Source: Mesorhizobium sp. (lineage in GTDB: Bacteria; Pseudomonadota; Alphaproteobacteria; Rhizobiales; Rhizobiaceae). Taken from it: DNA of 64,000 bases. A program made the translations under genes and the position numbers. Shown piece after piece: positions 17,266-27,131 of the stretch. The stretch's first letter is position 1. Every line of letters begins with the position of its first letter. The notes under the pieces are model-generated. The model was not told the DNA's origin. It saw nothing but the letters and a program-made list of their open reading frames with translations, and searched no databases. Where the stretch lies: the NCBI GenBank assembly GCA_027492275.1, contig JAPUFC010000065.1, positions 1-64,000 on the forward strand. Reading direction: 5' to 3'.

Positions 17266-17985
17266 CTACCGCTCGCGGTCCGGCAGGACGACGACATGGC
17301 TGTCGTCCTCCTTCGGCCGCTCCGGCGGCATCTGCTCGCCGGTGGCGGCGAAATAGATGGTCTCGGCGATGTTGGTGGCGTGGTCGCCGATGCGCTCGAT
17401 GTTCTTGGCGCAGAACAGGAGATGCGTGCAGGACGAGATGTTGCGCGGGTCCTCCATCATGTAGGTCAGGAGCTCGCGGAACAGCGAGGTGTACATGGCG
17501 TCGATCTGCTCGTCGCGGTCGCGCATCGTCCACAGCCGCGCCACGTCGCGCGAGGCATGCACGTCGAGCACGTCCTTGAGCTGCGTGAGCGCCAGTTCCG
17601 ACAGCGCCTCGATGCCGCGGAACAGGCTGACGGGCTGGCGGGCGTCCGACACGGCAACGACGCGCTTGGCGATGTTCTTGGCGAGGTCCCCGACCCGCTC
17701 GAGATCGGCCGAGATGCGGATCGCGCCGATCACCTCGCGCAGGTCGGCCGCCATGGGCTGGCGACGGGCGATGACCAGGATAGCGCGGTCGTCGATCTCG
17801 CGCTGGCCGGCGTCGAGGATGGCGTCGTCTTCGATGACCTTGCGCGCCAGCCCGTCGTCGGCATGGACGAGCGCCTGCACCGCCTGCGCCACCAGCCGCT
17901 CGGCATGGCCGCCCATCGCCGCGACCTTCCTCGCCAGGAAGGTCAGGTCATCATCGAAAGCACGGACTGTATGCTGCGAGGCCAT
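17266..17985 (-). CDS. phoU: Phosphate signalling protein PhoU
   Basis: The 239-residue, all-helical protein has the duplicated PhoU domain. It starts MASQHTVRAFDDDLTFLARK, and the metal-binding-like motifs are ISADLERVGDLAKNIAKRV and CAKNIERIGDHATNIAETIY. PhoU links phosphate-transporter state to the PhoR kinase at the inner membrane. In rhizobia it usually follows pstSCAB and precedes phoB. Here it follows phoR directly (81-bp gap) and neither pst nor phoB is present. Confidence 0.94.
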   Translation of the reverse strand: MASQHTVRAFDDDLTFLARKVAAMGGHAERLVAQAVQALVHADDGLARKVIEDDAILDAGQREIDDRAILVIARRQPMAADLREVIGAIRISADLERVGDLAKNIAKRVVAVSDARQPVSLFRGIEALSELALTQLKDVLDVHASRDVARLWTMRDRDEQIDAMYTSLFRELLTYMMEDPRNISSCTHLLFCAKNIERIGDHATNIAETIYFAATGEQMPPERPKEDDSHVVVLPDRER

Positions 17986-18066
17986 TTCGGGGAATCAGCT
18001 TTCACAACGACGGAGAATGTTGCCGTCCAGGATAGCCGCTGTAGATGACAGGAAAAAGAAGGGCGT

Positions 18067-19362
18067 TCAACCGGCTTCGTCCGCCGGCAAATGAACGGTG
18101 AAGGCCGATCCCTGCCCGATCCCGGAGCGGATCGACAGCCGCCCCTTGTGCCGGCCGAGGATGTGCTTGACGATGGCGAGGCCGAGGCCCGTGCCTTTCT
18201 GCGCGCGGCTCGCCGCCATGTCCACCCGGTAGAAGCGTTCGGTGATGCGCGGAATGTGCTCGGCCGGAATGCCGGGCCCGAAGTCGCGAACGGTGACGCG
18301 CACCTCCGGCTCCGGCCTGGAGGCGCGCTCCAGGCTGACGGTCACGCGCCCGCCGGACTGGCCGTATTTGCAGGCGTTCTCGACCAGGTTCTCGAATACC
18401 TGGAACAGCTCGTCGCGGTCGCCGTGCACCGGCACCGGCGCGTCGCCCAGATGCGTCTCGATGGTCACGCCGGATTCGGCCGCCAGCGGCGCATGCGACT
18501 CGATAACGGACAGGAGCACCGCCCGGACATCGACCACGGCCGACGGCGGCAGGTAGGGCTTCATCTCCAGCCGCGACAGCGACAAAAGGTCGTCGATCAG
18601 GCGCGCCATGCGCTGCGTCTGGCTCTGCATGATGGCGAGGAACTGGTCGCGCGCGCCAGCGTCGTCGCGCGCCGGCCCCTTCAGCGTCTCGACGAAGCCG
18701 GAGATGGAGGCCAGCGGCGTGCGCAGCTCGTGGCTGGCATTGGCGATGAAGTCGGCGCGCATGCGCTCGATGCGGCGCGATTCGCTCTGGTCCTTGAAGG
18801 AGAGCACGGCAAGGCCCGTGCCCCGGCCGACGGTCGAGGCGGTGACGCGGAAGACGCGCTCCACCGGCACGCGCTCGGCGAACTCGACCACCGCCGACGG
18901 GGCTTCGCCGGAGCGGACGCGCTCGATCGCCTCCTGCATCTCCGGGGCGCGGAACTTCAGCATGACCGGCATGCCGGGATCGAGCGTGCCGAAGGCCTCG
19001 CGCGCGGCGTCGTTGGCGAGCGCCACCACCCCTTCGGCGTCGAAGACGATCAGAGGGTCGGTGACGGCGGCGGCAAGGCTGGCCGCCGACAGGGTTTCGC
19101 CCGGCCGCTGCCGGGGCATTTCGGCTTCCGGCGGGCGGGGCAGGGCGGCACCGTCACGATTCCCGCGCCTTTCGGGCATCAACGCCGTCGCAACCGTGAA
19201 AGCCGCCGCGACGGCCAGCAGCACGGCGAAAGAACCAGCCCACAGATACGACACGAGCAACGTCGCGAGACCAACGGCGAGCAGCGCGCGGCGCGCGCCC
19301 AGCCGCCGCCGCGCGGCATGCAGCCGGCTCCCGCCTTCCTCCGTTGCGTCCTGCTCCGCCAT
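18067..19362 (-). CDS. phoR: Phosphate regulon sensor histidine kinase PhoR
   Basis: The 431-residue kinase has two close N-terminal membrane segments (about residues 26-62) and a PAS domain (about 95-190, TDPLIVFDAEGVVALANDAA). The HisKA box has the phospho-acceptor His211 in FIANASHELRTPLASI. The ATPase domain shows the N box ENLVENACKYG, VRDFGPGIP and GTGLGLAIVKHIL. This matches PhoR, which phosphorylates PhoB under phosphate limitation. ATG 19362 gives the usual length; an upstream extension in the same frame has no family similarity. No phoB gene is in the window. Confidence 0.88.
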   Translation of the reverse strand: MAEQDATEEGGSRLHAARRRLGARRALLAVGLATLLVSYLWAGSFAVLLAVAAAFTVATALMPERRGNRDGAALPRPPEAEMPRQRPGETLSAASLAAAVTDPLIVFDAEGVVALANDAAREAFGTLDPGMPVMLKFRAPEMQEAIERVRSGEAPSAVVEFAERVPVERVFRVTASTVGRGTGLAVLSFKDQSESRRIERMRADFIANASHELRTPLASISGFVETLKGPARDDAGARDQFLAIMQSQTQRMARLIDDLLSLSRLEMKPYLPPSAVVDVRAVLLSVIESHAPLAAESGVTIETHLGDAPVPVHGDRDELFQVFENLVENACKYGQSGGRVTVSLERASRPEPEVRVTVRDFGPGIPAEHIPRITERFYRVDMAASRAQKGTGLGLAIVKHILGRHKGRLSIRSGIGQGSAFTVHLPADEAG

Positions 19363-19471
19363 TCCCCGCGATTCCTCGCCTAGGCCGGCGCGATTGCCCG
19401 GCGCCGCAATTCGCGATACCACCGAAGAAGACCCCTTGTCATGACGGCGTTCACGCGAAAGGCGGCAGTCG

Positions 19472-20371
19472 ATGGACAACGTACCGGCAGAGACGAAGAC
19501 GGTGGCTCCGCTCACCATGACCGTGGACGGCGCGCAGCGTGTCTTCGACATCGACGATCCGAAGCTGCCGGACTGGATCAAGGAGAAGTCGCTGACCTCC
19601 GGCGGCTTCCCCTACGACAAGAAGCTGAAGAAGGAGACCTACGAGGAGACGCTTGAGGCGCTGCAGAAGGAGCTGGTCAAGCTCCAGGCCTGGCAGCAGG
19701 CGACCGGCAGCCGCGTGCTGGTGCTGTTCGAGGGGCGCGACGCGGCTGGCAAGGGCGGCACGATCGAGGCGGTGCGCCAGTATATGAACCCGCGCACGGC
19801 TCGCAACGTGGCGCTGCCCAAGCCCACCGAGACCGAGCGCGGCCAGTGGTACTACCAGCGCTACATGACGCATTTCCCGGCCGCCGGCGAGTTCGTCACC
19901 TTCGACCGCTCCTGGTACAACCGCGCCGGCGTCGAGCCGGTCATGGGCTTCTGCACGCCCGAGCAGCACGCCAAGTTCCTGGAGGAGACGCCGCGCTTCG
20001 AGAAGATGATCGTGCGCGACGGCATTCATTTCTTCAAGATCTGGCTCGACGTCGGCCGCGAGACCCAGCTCGAGCGCTTCCACGACCGCCGGCACAGCCC
20101 GCTGACCAACTGGAAATTCTCGCCGATGGATGTCGCCGGCATGTCGCGCTGGGACGACTACACCAAGGCGCGCGACCTGATGTTCAAGGAGACGCACGGC
20201 AAGGAGACGCCGTGGACGATCGTGCGCTCCAACGACAAGCGCCGCGCGCGGCTGGAGGTGATCCGCCACATCCTGCAAAGCGTCGACTATGCCGGCCGCG
20301 ATTCCGGGGCGCTCGGCAAGGCCGATCCGAAGATCATCCTGTCCGGCCCCGGCAAGCTCGCCAGGGGCTGA
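19472..20371 (+). CDS. ppk2: Polyphosphate kinase 2 (PPK2 family)
   Basis: The 299-residue P-loop kinase has Walker [17 protein letters not shown] from about residue 86. The Walker B/lid segment is [18 protein letters not shown] and the C-terminal PPK2 block is [20 protein letters not shown]2 enzymes use polyphosphate to phosphorylate nucleoside mono- or diphosphates (or the reverse) in the cytosol. It is divergent from phoR with 109 bp between them, which fits a phosphate-storage role. Nucleotide preference is not predictable here. Confidence 0.93.
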   Translation: MDNVPAETKTVAPLTMTVDGAQRVFDIDDPKLPDWIKEKSLTSGGFPYDKKLKKETYEETLEALQKELVKLQAWQQATGSRVLVLFEGRDAAGKGGTIEAVRQYMNPRTARNVALPKPTETERGQWYYQRYMTHFPAAGEFVTFDRSWYNRAGVEPVMGFCTPEQHAKFLEETPRFEKMIVRDGIHFFKIWLDVGRETQLERFHDRRHSPLTNWKFSPMDVAGMSRWDDYTKARDLMFKETHGKETPWTIVRSNDKRRARLEVIRHILQSVDYAGRDSGALGKADPKIILSGPGKLARG

Positions 20372-20389
20372 TCCCGGCTCAGCCCCGTC

Positions 20390-22330
20390 TCAGCCCTTGG
20401 GCGCCGGGTGCGGCGTCTTTTCCCACAGATGCGGCTGGCGCACGAGCTGCCAGATGGCGCGCCAGGCGGCAAAGGACATCAGCAGCCAGTAGACCGGCGT
20501 CAGCATGACGACGCGCCAGAAGCGCAGCCGCTCCGCGCCGCGCAGCGATTGCCAGCCGAGCAGCAGGAAGGCGGTGTAGCCGCAGGCGATGTTGGTGACG
20601 TCGACGGCGAACAGCAGCGACTTCAGCACGCCCATCGGCCTGTCCATGAACAGTTCCGCGGCCAGCACGAAGGCGGTCACGATCAGGAAGGGATGCGCCA
20701 GCGCCGACAGCACCATGCCGGCGAACAGAATCTGCATGATGATGAAGGAGCCGATGCCGAGCTCGCTGGCGGTGCGCCACGGATTGCGCATGTGCACCAG
20801 CCAGCTCTGCACCCATCCCTTGAACCAGCGCGTGCGCTGCGGAATCCAGGTGCGGATATCGAGCGGCGCGGCTTCGAAGGTGGGGGTGGAGATCGTCTCG
20901 GTGCGATAGCCGAAGCGCGCGAGGCGCAAGCCGAGATCGGCGTCCTCGGTGACGTTGTAGGGGTCCCAGCCGCCGACCTTCTCCAGCACCGCGCGACGGA
21001 AATGGTTTGACGTCCCGCCGAGCGGCAGGAGCAGGCGCAGCGACGACAGCCAGGGCAGGATGCCGCGGAACAGCGCGGCATATTCGAAGTGGAACATCAG
21101 CGACACCGGCCCGGCGCGCCGGTTGGAGATCTCCAGCGGCGCCTGCACGCAGGCCAGCTTCGGCCCGCCTTCCTCGAAGCGCCGCCAGGCCTCCATGAGC
21201 TGCATCGGGCCCGGCTGGTCCTCGGCGTCGTAGAGCCCGACCAGCTCGCCGCGCGCCAGCGGCAGCGCGTAGGCCAGCGCCTTGGGCTTGGTGCGCGGTC
21301 CGTGGACGGGGACGCGCACCACCTCGATCCAGGGCGGCAGCCGCCGGGCGGCAAGCGCGGCGAGCGTGTCGCGATCGTCCTCCTCGCACACCAGCTTGAC
21401 GTCCAGCTTGCTGCGCGGCCACGCCAGCCCGTCCAGCCGGGCGAGCAGGTGCGGAACGATCTCGCTTTCCCTGTAGAGCGCGACCAGGATGGAGAAGGTC
21501 GGCAGGCTGGCGGGCCGGGCGGCGCGGACCTTTCCGGACGACGGCCGCACCGCCGCCTGGATGGCGGAGAAGCGCAGGCCCACGCAGGCGAGGAAGAAGA
21601 ACGAGAAGAAGAAATGCAGCGCCGCCCAGGTGTGCACCGGATCGGCCGCCAGCATCACCGGGAAGGCGACGGCGGCCGCGCCGATGAAGCAGGCCTGCCA
21701 GGCGTTCAGCACGATGCGCGCCGAACAGGAGGGGTGGCGGTCAAACAGGTCGCTGGCGGCGGCCCTCGCCAGGTTCATGCGGACACGCTCGAACAGCGCG
21801 GCGCGCAGGGCGTTCGGCGTGGTCAGCCGCAGCCTGCCGGCGATCGCCGGACGCGCGGCGAGCATGGCCCGCATCCGGTCGGGGCGTATCCTTTCCGGCG
21901 CGACGACGAACACCGCCGCCCCGTCCCGCCCGGCCATGCGCACGGGAATGTGCCAGGCGCGCCGGCGCAGGAAAGACACCGCATGCTGGTCGCCGACCAC
22001 CAGCCGCGCCGCGTCGAGCGCGGGCAGATATTCGACGCCCAGCTCGCTCGCCAGCGCGCGGTAGAAGCCGTCCTCGTCGACCAGCCCCGACACGAGCAGC
22101 TCGGACTGGAAGTCCGTGCCGTTCTCGCGGGCCAGCGCGGCGCAGTTCGCCACGCGGTCGAGCGGCAGGGCGAGACGGCGCAGGATCGCGCGCCAGGGCG
22201 CCAGCTCGGGGAACAGGTAGGAGAGGAAGAGCCGCTCCTCCTCGTCCTCCACGGTCGGGCGCAGCGGAACGAAGGCCTTCTTCGGCGCGGGATCGGGGAA
22301 GCGGAGGAAGGCGAGATCGTCGTGATACAC
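20390..22330 (-). CDS. Membrane-bound family 2 glycosyltransferase with N-terminal GspE-like domain
   Basis: The 646-residue protein starts with a soluble region (about 25-190) resembling the type II secretion GspE N-terminal domain found in some bacterial glycosyltransferases. Two membrane segments follow, then a GT2 catalytic domain and further C-terminal membrane spans. Catalytic motifs visible are LYDAEDQPGP, TEDADLGLRLARFGY and QRTRWFKGWVQ (from about residue 498), as in processive BcsA-like enzymes. It probably polymerises and exports a polysaccharide at the inner membrane; the sugar is unknown. It is transcribed alone. Confidence 0.88.
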   Translation of the reverse strand: MYHDDLAFLRFPDPAPKKAFVPLRPTVEDEEERLFLSYLFPELAPWRAILRRLALPLDRVANCAALARENGTDFQSELLVSGLVDEDGFYRALASELGVEYLPALDAARLVVGDQHAVSFLRRRAWHIPVRMAGRDGAAVFVVAPERIRPDRMRAMLAARPAIAGRLRLTTPNALRAALFERVRMNLARAAASDLFDRHPSCSARIVLNAWQACFIGAAAVAFPVMLAADPVHTWAALHFFFSFFFLACVGLRFSAIQAAVRPSSGKVRAARPASLPTFSILVALYRESEIVPHLLARLDGLAWPRSKLDVKLVCEEDDRDTLAALAARRLPPWIEVVRVPVHGPRTKPKALAYALPLARGELVGLYDAEDQPGPMQLMEAWRRFEEGGPKLACVQAPLEISNRRAGPVSLMFHFEYAALFRGILPWLSSLRLLLPLGGTSNHFRRAVLEKVGGWDPYNVTEDADLGLRLARFGYRTETISTPTFEAAPLDIRTWIPQRTRWFKGWVQSWLVHMRNPWRTASELGIGSFIIMQILFAGMVLSALAHPFLIVTAFVLAAELFMDRPMGVLKSLLFAVDVTNIACGYTAFLLLGWQSLRGAERLRFWRVVMLTPVYWLLMSFAAWRAIWQLVRQPHLWEKTPHPAPKG

Positions 22331-22359
22331 GATCGCCGCCCGTCACAACCGGATGGGAT

Positions 22360-22382
22360 CGCCCGGCCTGCCAGGCCGGGCG
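22360..22382. repeat. Perfect 10-bp inverted repeat upstream of the glycosyltransferase gene
   Basis: CGCCCGGCCT-GCC-AGGCCGGGCG lies 30 nt upstream of the glycosyltransferase start. It can form a strong hairpin in the leader RNA or serve as an operator. No T-run follows on either strand. Confidence 0.55.
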
Positions 22383-22600
22383 GCAAGTCCCGACAAACGC
22401 TGGACAAACCGACGCGATACACAACCCATCGCAACGCCGCTCCCCAAGCTGCTGCAACGATCAGTGGAAATCGTAGCATGCGAAAACGGGCTTGCAATCG
22501 CCTTCCGTTAAAATTGTAACGACGGCCGGAATTCGGCCGCTGTTGAGCCCCAGCGTTTTTTGCGGCAGGGAATGGCGGACTGACACGACGGGAAGGCGGC

Positions 22601-23440
22601 ATGCGACTGGTTCGAGCGACGGCGGCGATGCTTTTGGCGCTGGCGGCCCTGCTGCCCGCGACGCCGTCCTGGGGCCAGGCCCCGGTGTTCTGGGACAGCA
22701 AGGAGCGCCTGCCCAAGCCGGATCTCGGCGCCATGCCGCGCCTGCGCTTCCTGACGACCACCGATTTCCCGCCGTTCAATTTCCTCGACGGCAACGGCCG
22801 GCTGTCGGGCCTGCATGTCGATCTGGCCCGCGCCATCTGCGCGGAACTGGGGCTCGCCGCGAAGTGCGAGATGCAGGCGCTGCCCTGGGACGAGCTGCAA
22901 GGCGCGCTCGCCGCCGGGGAGGGCGAGGCGATCATCGCCGGCATCGCCGTCACCGCGGAGACGCGCGGGACCTACGCGTTCTCGCGGCCCTATCTCCAGT
23001 TCCCGGCGCGCTTCATGATGGGGCGCACCGGCGCGCTCTCGGAGCCGCTGTCCGACAAGATCAGGGGCAAGCGCGTCGGCGTCATCGCCGGTTCCGACCA
23101 CGAAAGCGTGCTGCGCTCCTATTTCCCGGCGGCGACCGTCGTTCCGCTGCCGACGCAGGAGGCGCTCTACGGCGAGCTCAAGGCCTCCAAGATCGACGCC
23201 GCCTTCGGCGACGGCATGCGCTTCGCCTTCTGGCTGGCAGGGGCGGACGCCAGCGGCTGCTGCCGCTTCGCCGGCGGTCCCTATCTGGCGCCGGACCAGC
23301 TCGGCCGGGGACTTGCCATCGCCGCGCCGGCCGGGCGGCCGGACCTGGCGCAGGCCTTCGACTACGCGCTGCACGAGATCGCGGTGAAGGGGACCTTCGC
23401 CGAGCTCTATCTGCGCTATTTCCCGGTCAGCTTCTTTTGA
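22601..23440 (+). CDS. Periplasmic solute-binding protein, amino-acid ABC type (SBP_bac_3)
   Basis: The 279-residue protein has a signal peptide (MRLVRATAAMLLALAALLPA, probable cleavage after SWG). A family 3 binding-protein fold follows: RFLTTTDFPPFNFLDGNGRL, LHVDLARAICAELG, then a C-terminal IAAPAGRPDLAQAFDYALHE. No permease or ATPase gene is adjacent, so it may work with a distant transporter or as a sensor-type protein. The last residues (YFPVSFF) end without the usual long tail, but the length is normal. Confidence 0.87.
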   Translation: MRLVRATAAMLLALAALLPATPSWGQAPVFWDSKERLPKPDLGAMPRLRFLTTTDFPPFNFLDGNGRLSGLHVDLARAICAELGLAAKCEMQALPWDELQGALAAGEGEAIIAGIAVTAETRGTYAFSRPYLQFPARFMMGRTGALSEPLSDKIRGKRVGVIAGSDHESVLRSYFPAATVVPLPTQEALYGELKASKIDAAFGDGMRFAFWLAGADASGCCRFAGGPYLAPDQLGRGLAIAAPAGRPDLAQAFDYALHEIAVKGTFAELYLRYFPVSFF

Positions 23441-23447
23441 GCCGGCG

Positions 23448-23861
23448 TCAGGTCAGCGAGCGGTGGCGGGCCTTGCCGGCGCGTTCGATGGCGGCGACGG
23501 TCAGCGGATCGACGTCGAGATGCTTGCGCAGCAGTTGCAGCACCCGCAATTCCTCCATGCGCATCTCCATGTCCACGGCGGCGACCTCGAAGGCCGCCGC
23601 ATAGGCGGTGTCGTGCAGGTGGGCGGGGATGGCGTCGCGGGCGATGAGCAGGACGCCCTCCATGCCGAACTCGCCGGCGAGCAGCTTCTGGCAGTCCTGC
23701 GCCACCGCGACCAGACGGTCCTGGTCGAAATCCTGGAAGATCGGCCAGCTTCGCGTCACCTGCCCTATGCGGCCGAGCTCGATGTCGGTCATCTCACGGT
23801 CCGAGGCGGAGGTGATCACCATCAGGTAGATCAACGCCTCATGCGCGGTCGGTCTCGCCAT
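23448..23861 (-). CDS. TerB-like tellurite-resistance-domain protein
   Basis: The 137-residue helical protein starts [20 protein letters not shown], followed by [20 protein letters not shown], a TerB-family pattern with acidic residues suited to metal binding. TerB-like proteins are cytosolic and of poorly defined function. The frame is open 42 codons further upstream, but that extension is unlike the family and ATG 23861 is preferred. It is convergent with the binding-protein gene (7-bp gap) and divergent from lysK. Confidence 0.8.
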   Translation of the reverse strand: MARPTAHEALIYLMVITSASDREMTDIELGRIGQVTRSWPIFQDFDQDRLVAVAQDCQKLLAGEFGMEGVLLIARDAIPAHLHDTAYAAAFEVAAVDMEMRMEELRVLQLLRKHLDVDPLTVAAIERAGKARHRSLT

Positions 23862-24016
23862 TCGAACATGCTCCTCGCAATCTTCGGCGGAACCTAGGAA
23901 CGCACGCCCGCCGGCGCAATCAAAAACCCGCCTTTTCGTTGACGCGCCGGGAAAGCCCGCATAGATCATGCCGTTTTTCCGGGCCATCGTCCCGGACCTC
24001 TTTCAGGACCCGCGGA

Positions 24017-25669
24017 ATGTCTCGCTCGAACGTGATCGACCTCAACCCCGACCTGCTCGCGGCCGCCGCCGACAGCAAGGCCTGGCCGTTCGAGGAGGCG
24101 AGGAAGATCATCAAACGCCACGAGAAGACCGGCTTTCCGGAGGCGGTGCTGTTCGAGACCGGCTACGGCCCGTCCGGCCTGCCGCATATCGGCACCTTCG
24201 GCGAGGTGGCGCGCACGACCATGGTGCGCCACGCCTTCCGCGTGCTGACGCAGGACAAGGTGAAGACACGTCTTCTGTGCTTCTCCGACGACATGGACGG
24301 CATGCGCAAGATTCCCGACAACGTGCCGAACCGCGCGGCGCTGGAGCCCTATCTGCACATGCCGCTGACGGCGGTGCCGAACCCGTTCGGCGGCGGCTAC
24401 GAGAGCTTCGGGCAGCACAACAACGCGATGCTGCGGCGCTTCCTCGACACGTTCGGCTTCGACTACGAATTCGCCAGCGCCACGGACTACTACAAGTCCG
24501 GCCGGCTGGACGGCATCCTGCGGAAGGCAGCCGAAAAATACGACGCCATCATGAAGGTGATGCTGCCGACGCTGGGGCCGGAGCGGCAGGCGACCTACAG
24601 CCCCTTCCTGCCGATCTCGCCGAAGTCCGGCCGCGTACTCTACGTGCCGATGAAACATGTCGACGCGCAGGCCGGAACCATCACCTTCGACGACGAGGAT
24701 GGCGTGGAAACGACGCTGCCGGTGACGGGCGGGCAGGTGAAGCTGCAATGGAAGCCGGATTTCGGCGCGCGCTGGGCGGCGCTGAACGTCGATTTCGAGA
24801 TGTTCGGCAAGGATCACCAGACCAACGCCGTCATCTACGACCGCATCTGCGAGATTCTCGGCGGCCGCGCGCCGGAGCATTTCGTATACGAGCTGTTCCT
24901 GGACGAGCACGGCCAGAAGATCTCGAAGTCGAAGGGCAACGGGCTGACCATCGACGAATGGCTGACCTATGCGCCGACCGAAAGCCTGGCGCTCTACATG
25001 TTCCAGCGCCCCCGGCAGGCCAAGAAGCTCTATTTCGACGTCATCCCGCGCGCGGTGGACGAGTACTACCAGTTCCTCGCCGCCTACCGGCGCCAGGACT
25101 GGAAGGAGCGACTCGGCAACCCGGTCTGGCATATCCACGACGGCAATCCGCCGGCGATCGACATGCCGGTGTCCTTCGCGCTGCTGCTCAACCTCGTCAG
25201 CGCCTCCGACGCGCGCAACAAGGCCGTGCTGTGGGGCTTCATCTCGCGCCATGTCGCGGACGTGACGGCGCAGACCCATCCCGAGCTCGACCGGCTGGCC
25301 GGCTACGCGCTGCGCTACTACGAGGAGTTCGTGAAGCCGACGCGGTGTTTTCGCGCGCCGGACGCGGAGGAACAGGATGCGCTGGCGCTGCTGGCCGGGG
25401 CGCTGGCGGCCCTGCCAGAGGGTGCGGACGGCGAGGCGGTCCAGAATGCCGCGCTCAACGTCGCGCGCAGGATCGAGCGCTACCAGGACCATGCGAAGAA
25501 GAGCCCGGAAGGCGGCCCCGGCGTCTCCGTCGCCTTCTTCCAGATGATATACGAGGTGCTGCTGGGGCAGGAGCGCGGTCCCCGCTTCGGCTCCTTCGCC
25601 GCGCTCTACGGCGTTTCGGAGACGCGCGCGCTCATCGAGAAGGCTCTGGCGGGTCAGTTGGCGGCGTAG
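24017..25669 (+). CDS. lysK: Lysine--tRNA ligase, class I
   Basis: The 550-residue enzyme is the archaeal-type class I LysRS typical of alphaproteobacteria. The HIGH-equivalent motif is [17 protein letters not shown] near residue 55 and the KMSKS-equivalent is [17 protein letters not shown] near 300. It attaches lysine to tRNA-Lys in the cytosol. ATG 24017 gives the conserved start [14 protein letters not shown]. Its last 38 nt overlap, on the opposite strand, the 3' end of the nuclease-like gene. Confidence 0.95.
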   Translation: MSRSNVIDLNPDLLAAAADSKAWPFEEARKIIKRHEKTGFPEAVLFETGYGPSGLPHIGTFGEVARTTMVRHAFRVLTQDKVKTRLLCFSDDMDGMRKIPDNVPNRAALEPYLHMPLTAVPNPFGGGYESFGQHNNAMLRRFLDTFGFDYEFASATDYYKSGRLDGILRKAAEKYDAIMKVMLPTLGPERQATYSPFLPISPKSGRVLYVPMKHVDAQAGTITFDDEDGVETTLPVTGGQVKLQWKPDFGARWAALNVDFEMFGKDHQTNAVIYDRICEILGGRAPEHFVYELFLDEHGQKISKSKGNGLTIDEWLTYAPTESLALYMFQRPRQAKKLYFDVIPRAVDEYYQFLAAYRRQDWKERLGNPVWHIHDGNPPAIDMPVSFALLLNLVSASDARNKAVLWGFISRHVADVTAQTHPELDRLAGYALRYYEEFVKPTRCFRAPDAEEQDALALLAGALAALPEGADGEAVQNAALNVARRIERYQDHAKKSPEGGPGVSVAFFQMIYEVLLGQERGPRFGSFAALYGVSETRALIEKALAGQLAA

Positions 25670-26369
25670 CGGCGGCGGAAGCCGCGCCGCCGCCGGGCGG
25701 CCGTCCGAAAATGCCCTTGCCGGCGTCGCGGGCGGTCCGTTCGGCCTCTTCGTAGGGTCCGCCCGGCTCGGCGAGCGCCCAGCCGTTGGCCACCAGCCAT
25801 CGCCCGGCATCCTGGCCGGCGAGGCGGCAGGCCGCGACGATGTCGCCGGCCTCGCTGCGCGCCGGCTCCTTCGGAAGGTCGCACTCCAGCGCCCGACCGC
25901 GCAGCCACAGGCGGAACGCGGTGCGCGCGCTGGCGCCGCAGGGCCATGACGCCTCGCCTGCGCCGCAGACCCGGTCGGGCGGCACGCTCACCGTGCCGGC
26001 GATGGCGACGCGCCGTTCGCCGGCCTCGACGACCGCCGACTCGACCGCGACGGGCCGGAACAGCAGCGGCCCCTCCTCCTTCGGACGCGGCGGGGCCGCG
26101 AGCCCCAGTTCGCCGAGCGGAGCGCGCGGCTCGACGCGCTCGATGGGCGCATCGCCGAGGTCCGGCGGCGCGATCCCGCCCACTGCCACGAAACGCGTCG
26201 AGCGATCCTCGATCACCGGGAGCGACTTTTGCGCGGCGGTTTGCGGCGGGGCCACGGCCTCCTCCACCGCCTCCGCCGCGTGTTCCGCCCGCAGCGCCGC
26301 GCCGGCGACGGCGAGCGCGGCGGTCAAGGCAGGCAGGCCGAGCGCGAGCGCGAGGATGGCCGGGCGCAT
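25632..26369 (-). CDS. Putative exported thermonuclease-like (SNase-fold) protein
   Basis: The 245-residue protein starts with a signal peptide or membrane anchor ([20 protein letters not shown]), then a proline/alanine-rich linker (about 35-100). The C-terminal domain (about 105-230) reads [51 protein letters not shown] and [15 protein letters not shown]. This is the shape of staphylococcal-nuclease-fold proteins of rhizobia, but the catalytic arginines are not all evident. Nuclease activity is therefore doubtful. It overlaps lysK tail-to-tail by 38 nt. Confidence 0.72.
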   Translation of the reverse strand: MRPAILALALGLPALTAALAVAGAALRAEHAAEAVEEAVAPPQTAAQKSLPVIEDRSTRFVAVGGIAPPDLGDAPIERVEPRAPLGELGLAAPPRPKEEGPLLFRPVAVESAVVEAGERRVAIAGTVSVPPDRVCGAGEASWPCGASARTAFRLWLRGRALECDLPKEPARSEAGDIVAACRLAGQDAGRWLVANGWALAEPGGPYEEAERTARDAGKGIFGRPPGGGAASAAATPPTDPPEPSR

Positions 26370-26373
26370 GAGC

Positions 26374-27015
26374 CTACTGGCTTGCCCAGACGATGCGGGC
26401 GATCCATTCCACCTCGGCCAACGGGACCTGACGCTCTGGATGGTCGGGATTGAGGGAGGCGAGCTGCACCAGCCGGGCCGTCCGGCGTTCCAGCACCTTG
26501 GCCATCACCTCGCCGGACACGGTCTTGACCACGACGCGATCGCCCTTGCGCACGGCCGCGTGCGGCTGCACCACCAGCACGTCGCCGCGCCGGTAAAGCG
26601 GCAGCATGGAATCGCCCTGCACCTCCAGCGCATAGGCGCCGTCGCTCGACTGGCCGGGAATCTCGACCAGCTCCCAGCCCTGGCCGACGGGAAATCCGGC
26701 GTCGTCGAAGAAGCCGCCGGCGCCGGCCTGCGCGAAGCCGATCAGCGGCACGGTCGAGCCCTGCTGCGGGAAGCCGCCGGCGGCCTGGCCGCGCAGCAGC
26801 GCGAAGAACTCGTCCAGCGTGGAATTGGTCGCCTCGATGATCTTCGCCAGCGATTCCGTCGAGGGCCAGCGCGGCCGGCCGTCGGCGGACAGGCGCTTCG
26901 ACTTGTTGAAGGCCGTGGAATCGAGGCCGGCGCGCTTGGCGAGACCGGAAACCGACAGCGAGTGGCGCTGCGCCAACGCGTCGATGGCCGTCCAGACGCT
27001 TTCATGCGAAAGCAT
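26374..27015 (-). CDS. XRE/S24-type transcriptional repressor (CI/LexA-like)
   Basis: The 213-residue protein has an N-terminal helix-turn-helix (VSGLAKRAGLDSTAFNKSKR) and a C-terminal S24 peptidase-like domain (about 105-205). The latter contains EVQGDSMLPLYRRGDVLVV and RKGDRVVVKTVSGEVMAKVL, which supply the catalytic Ser (GDSM) and Lys (VKTV) of LexA-like autoproteolysis. Such regulators respond to stress by self-cleavage or act as housekeeping repressors in rhizobia. A perfect palindrome lies just upstream (27031-27053), suggesting autoregulation. AGGAGGCGCAGCC precedes the ATG. Confidence 0.9.
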   Translation of the reverse strand: MLSHESVWTAIDALAQRHSLSVSGLAKRAGLDSTAFNKSKRLSADGRPRWPSTESLAKIIEATNSTLDEFFALLRGQAAGGFPQQGSTVPLIGFAQAGAGGFFDDAGFPVGQGWELVEIPGQSSDGAYALEVQGDSMLPLYRRGDVLVVQPHAAVRKGDRVVVKTVSGEVMAKVLERRTARLVQLASLNPDHPERQVPLAEVEWIARIVWASQ

Positions 27016-27030
27016 GGCTGCGCCTCCTGC

Positions 27031-27053
27031 GCAGGAAAAAATACCTTTCCTGC
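27031..27053. promoter_or_regulatory. Perfect palindrome upstream of the S24 repressor gene, likely autoregulatory operator
   Basis: GCAGGAAA and TTTCCTGC are perfect 8-bp arms separated by 7 nt (AAATACC). The site ends 16 nt upstream of the repressor start and overlaps a TATTTT -10-like element read toward the gene. Autorepression is inferred. Confidence 0.6.
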
Positions 27054-27131
27054 TTGTAAATCCGACGGCGCGGCTTGTCCATCACGGCCGGAGCCGCCGG
27101 TCCTTACCCTGGGAGAACCGGGGCGCCGCGC

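Noticed and set aside
19436-19454. Possible Pho box between phoR and ppk2 (TTGTCATGACGGCGTTCAC)
   Set aside because: The first repeat is good, but the second matches only with non-standard spacing; a degenerate match in GC-rich DNA is not enough.
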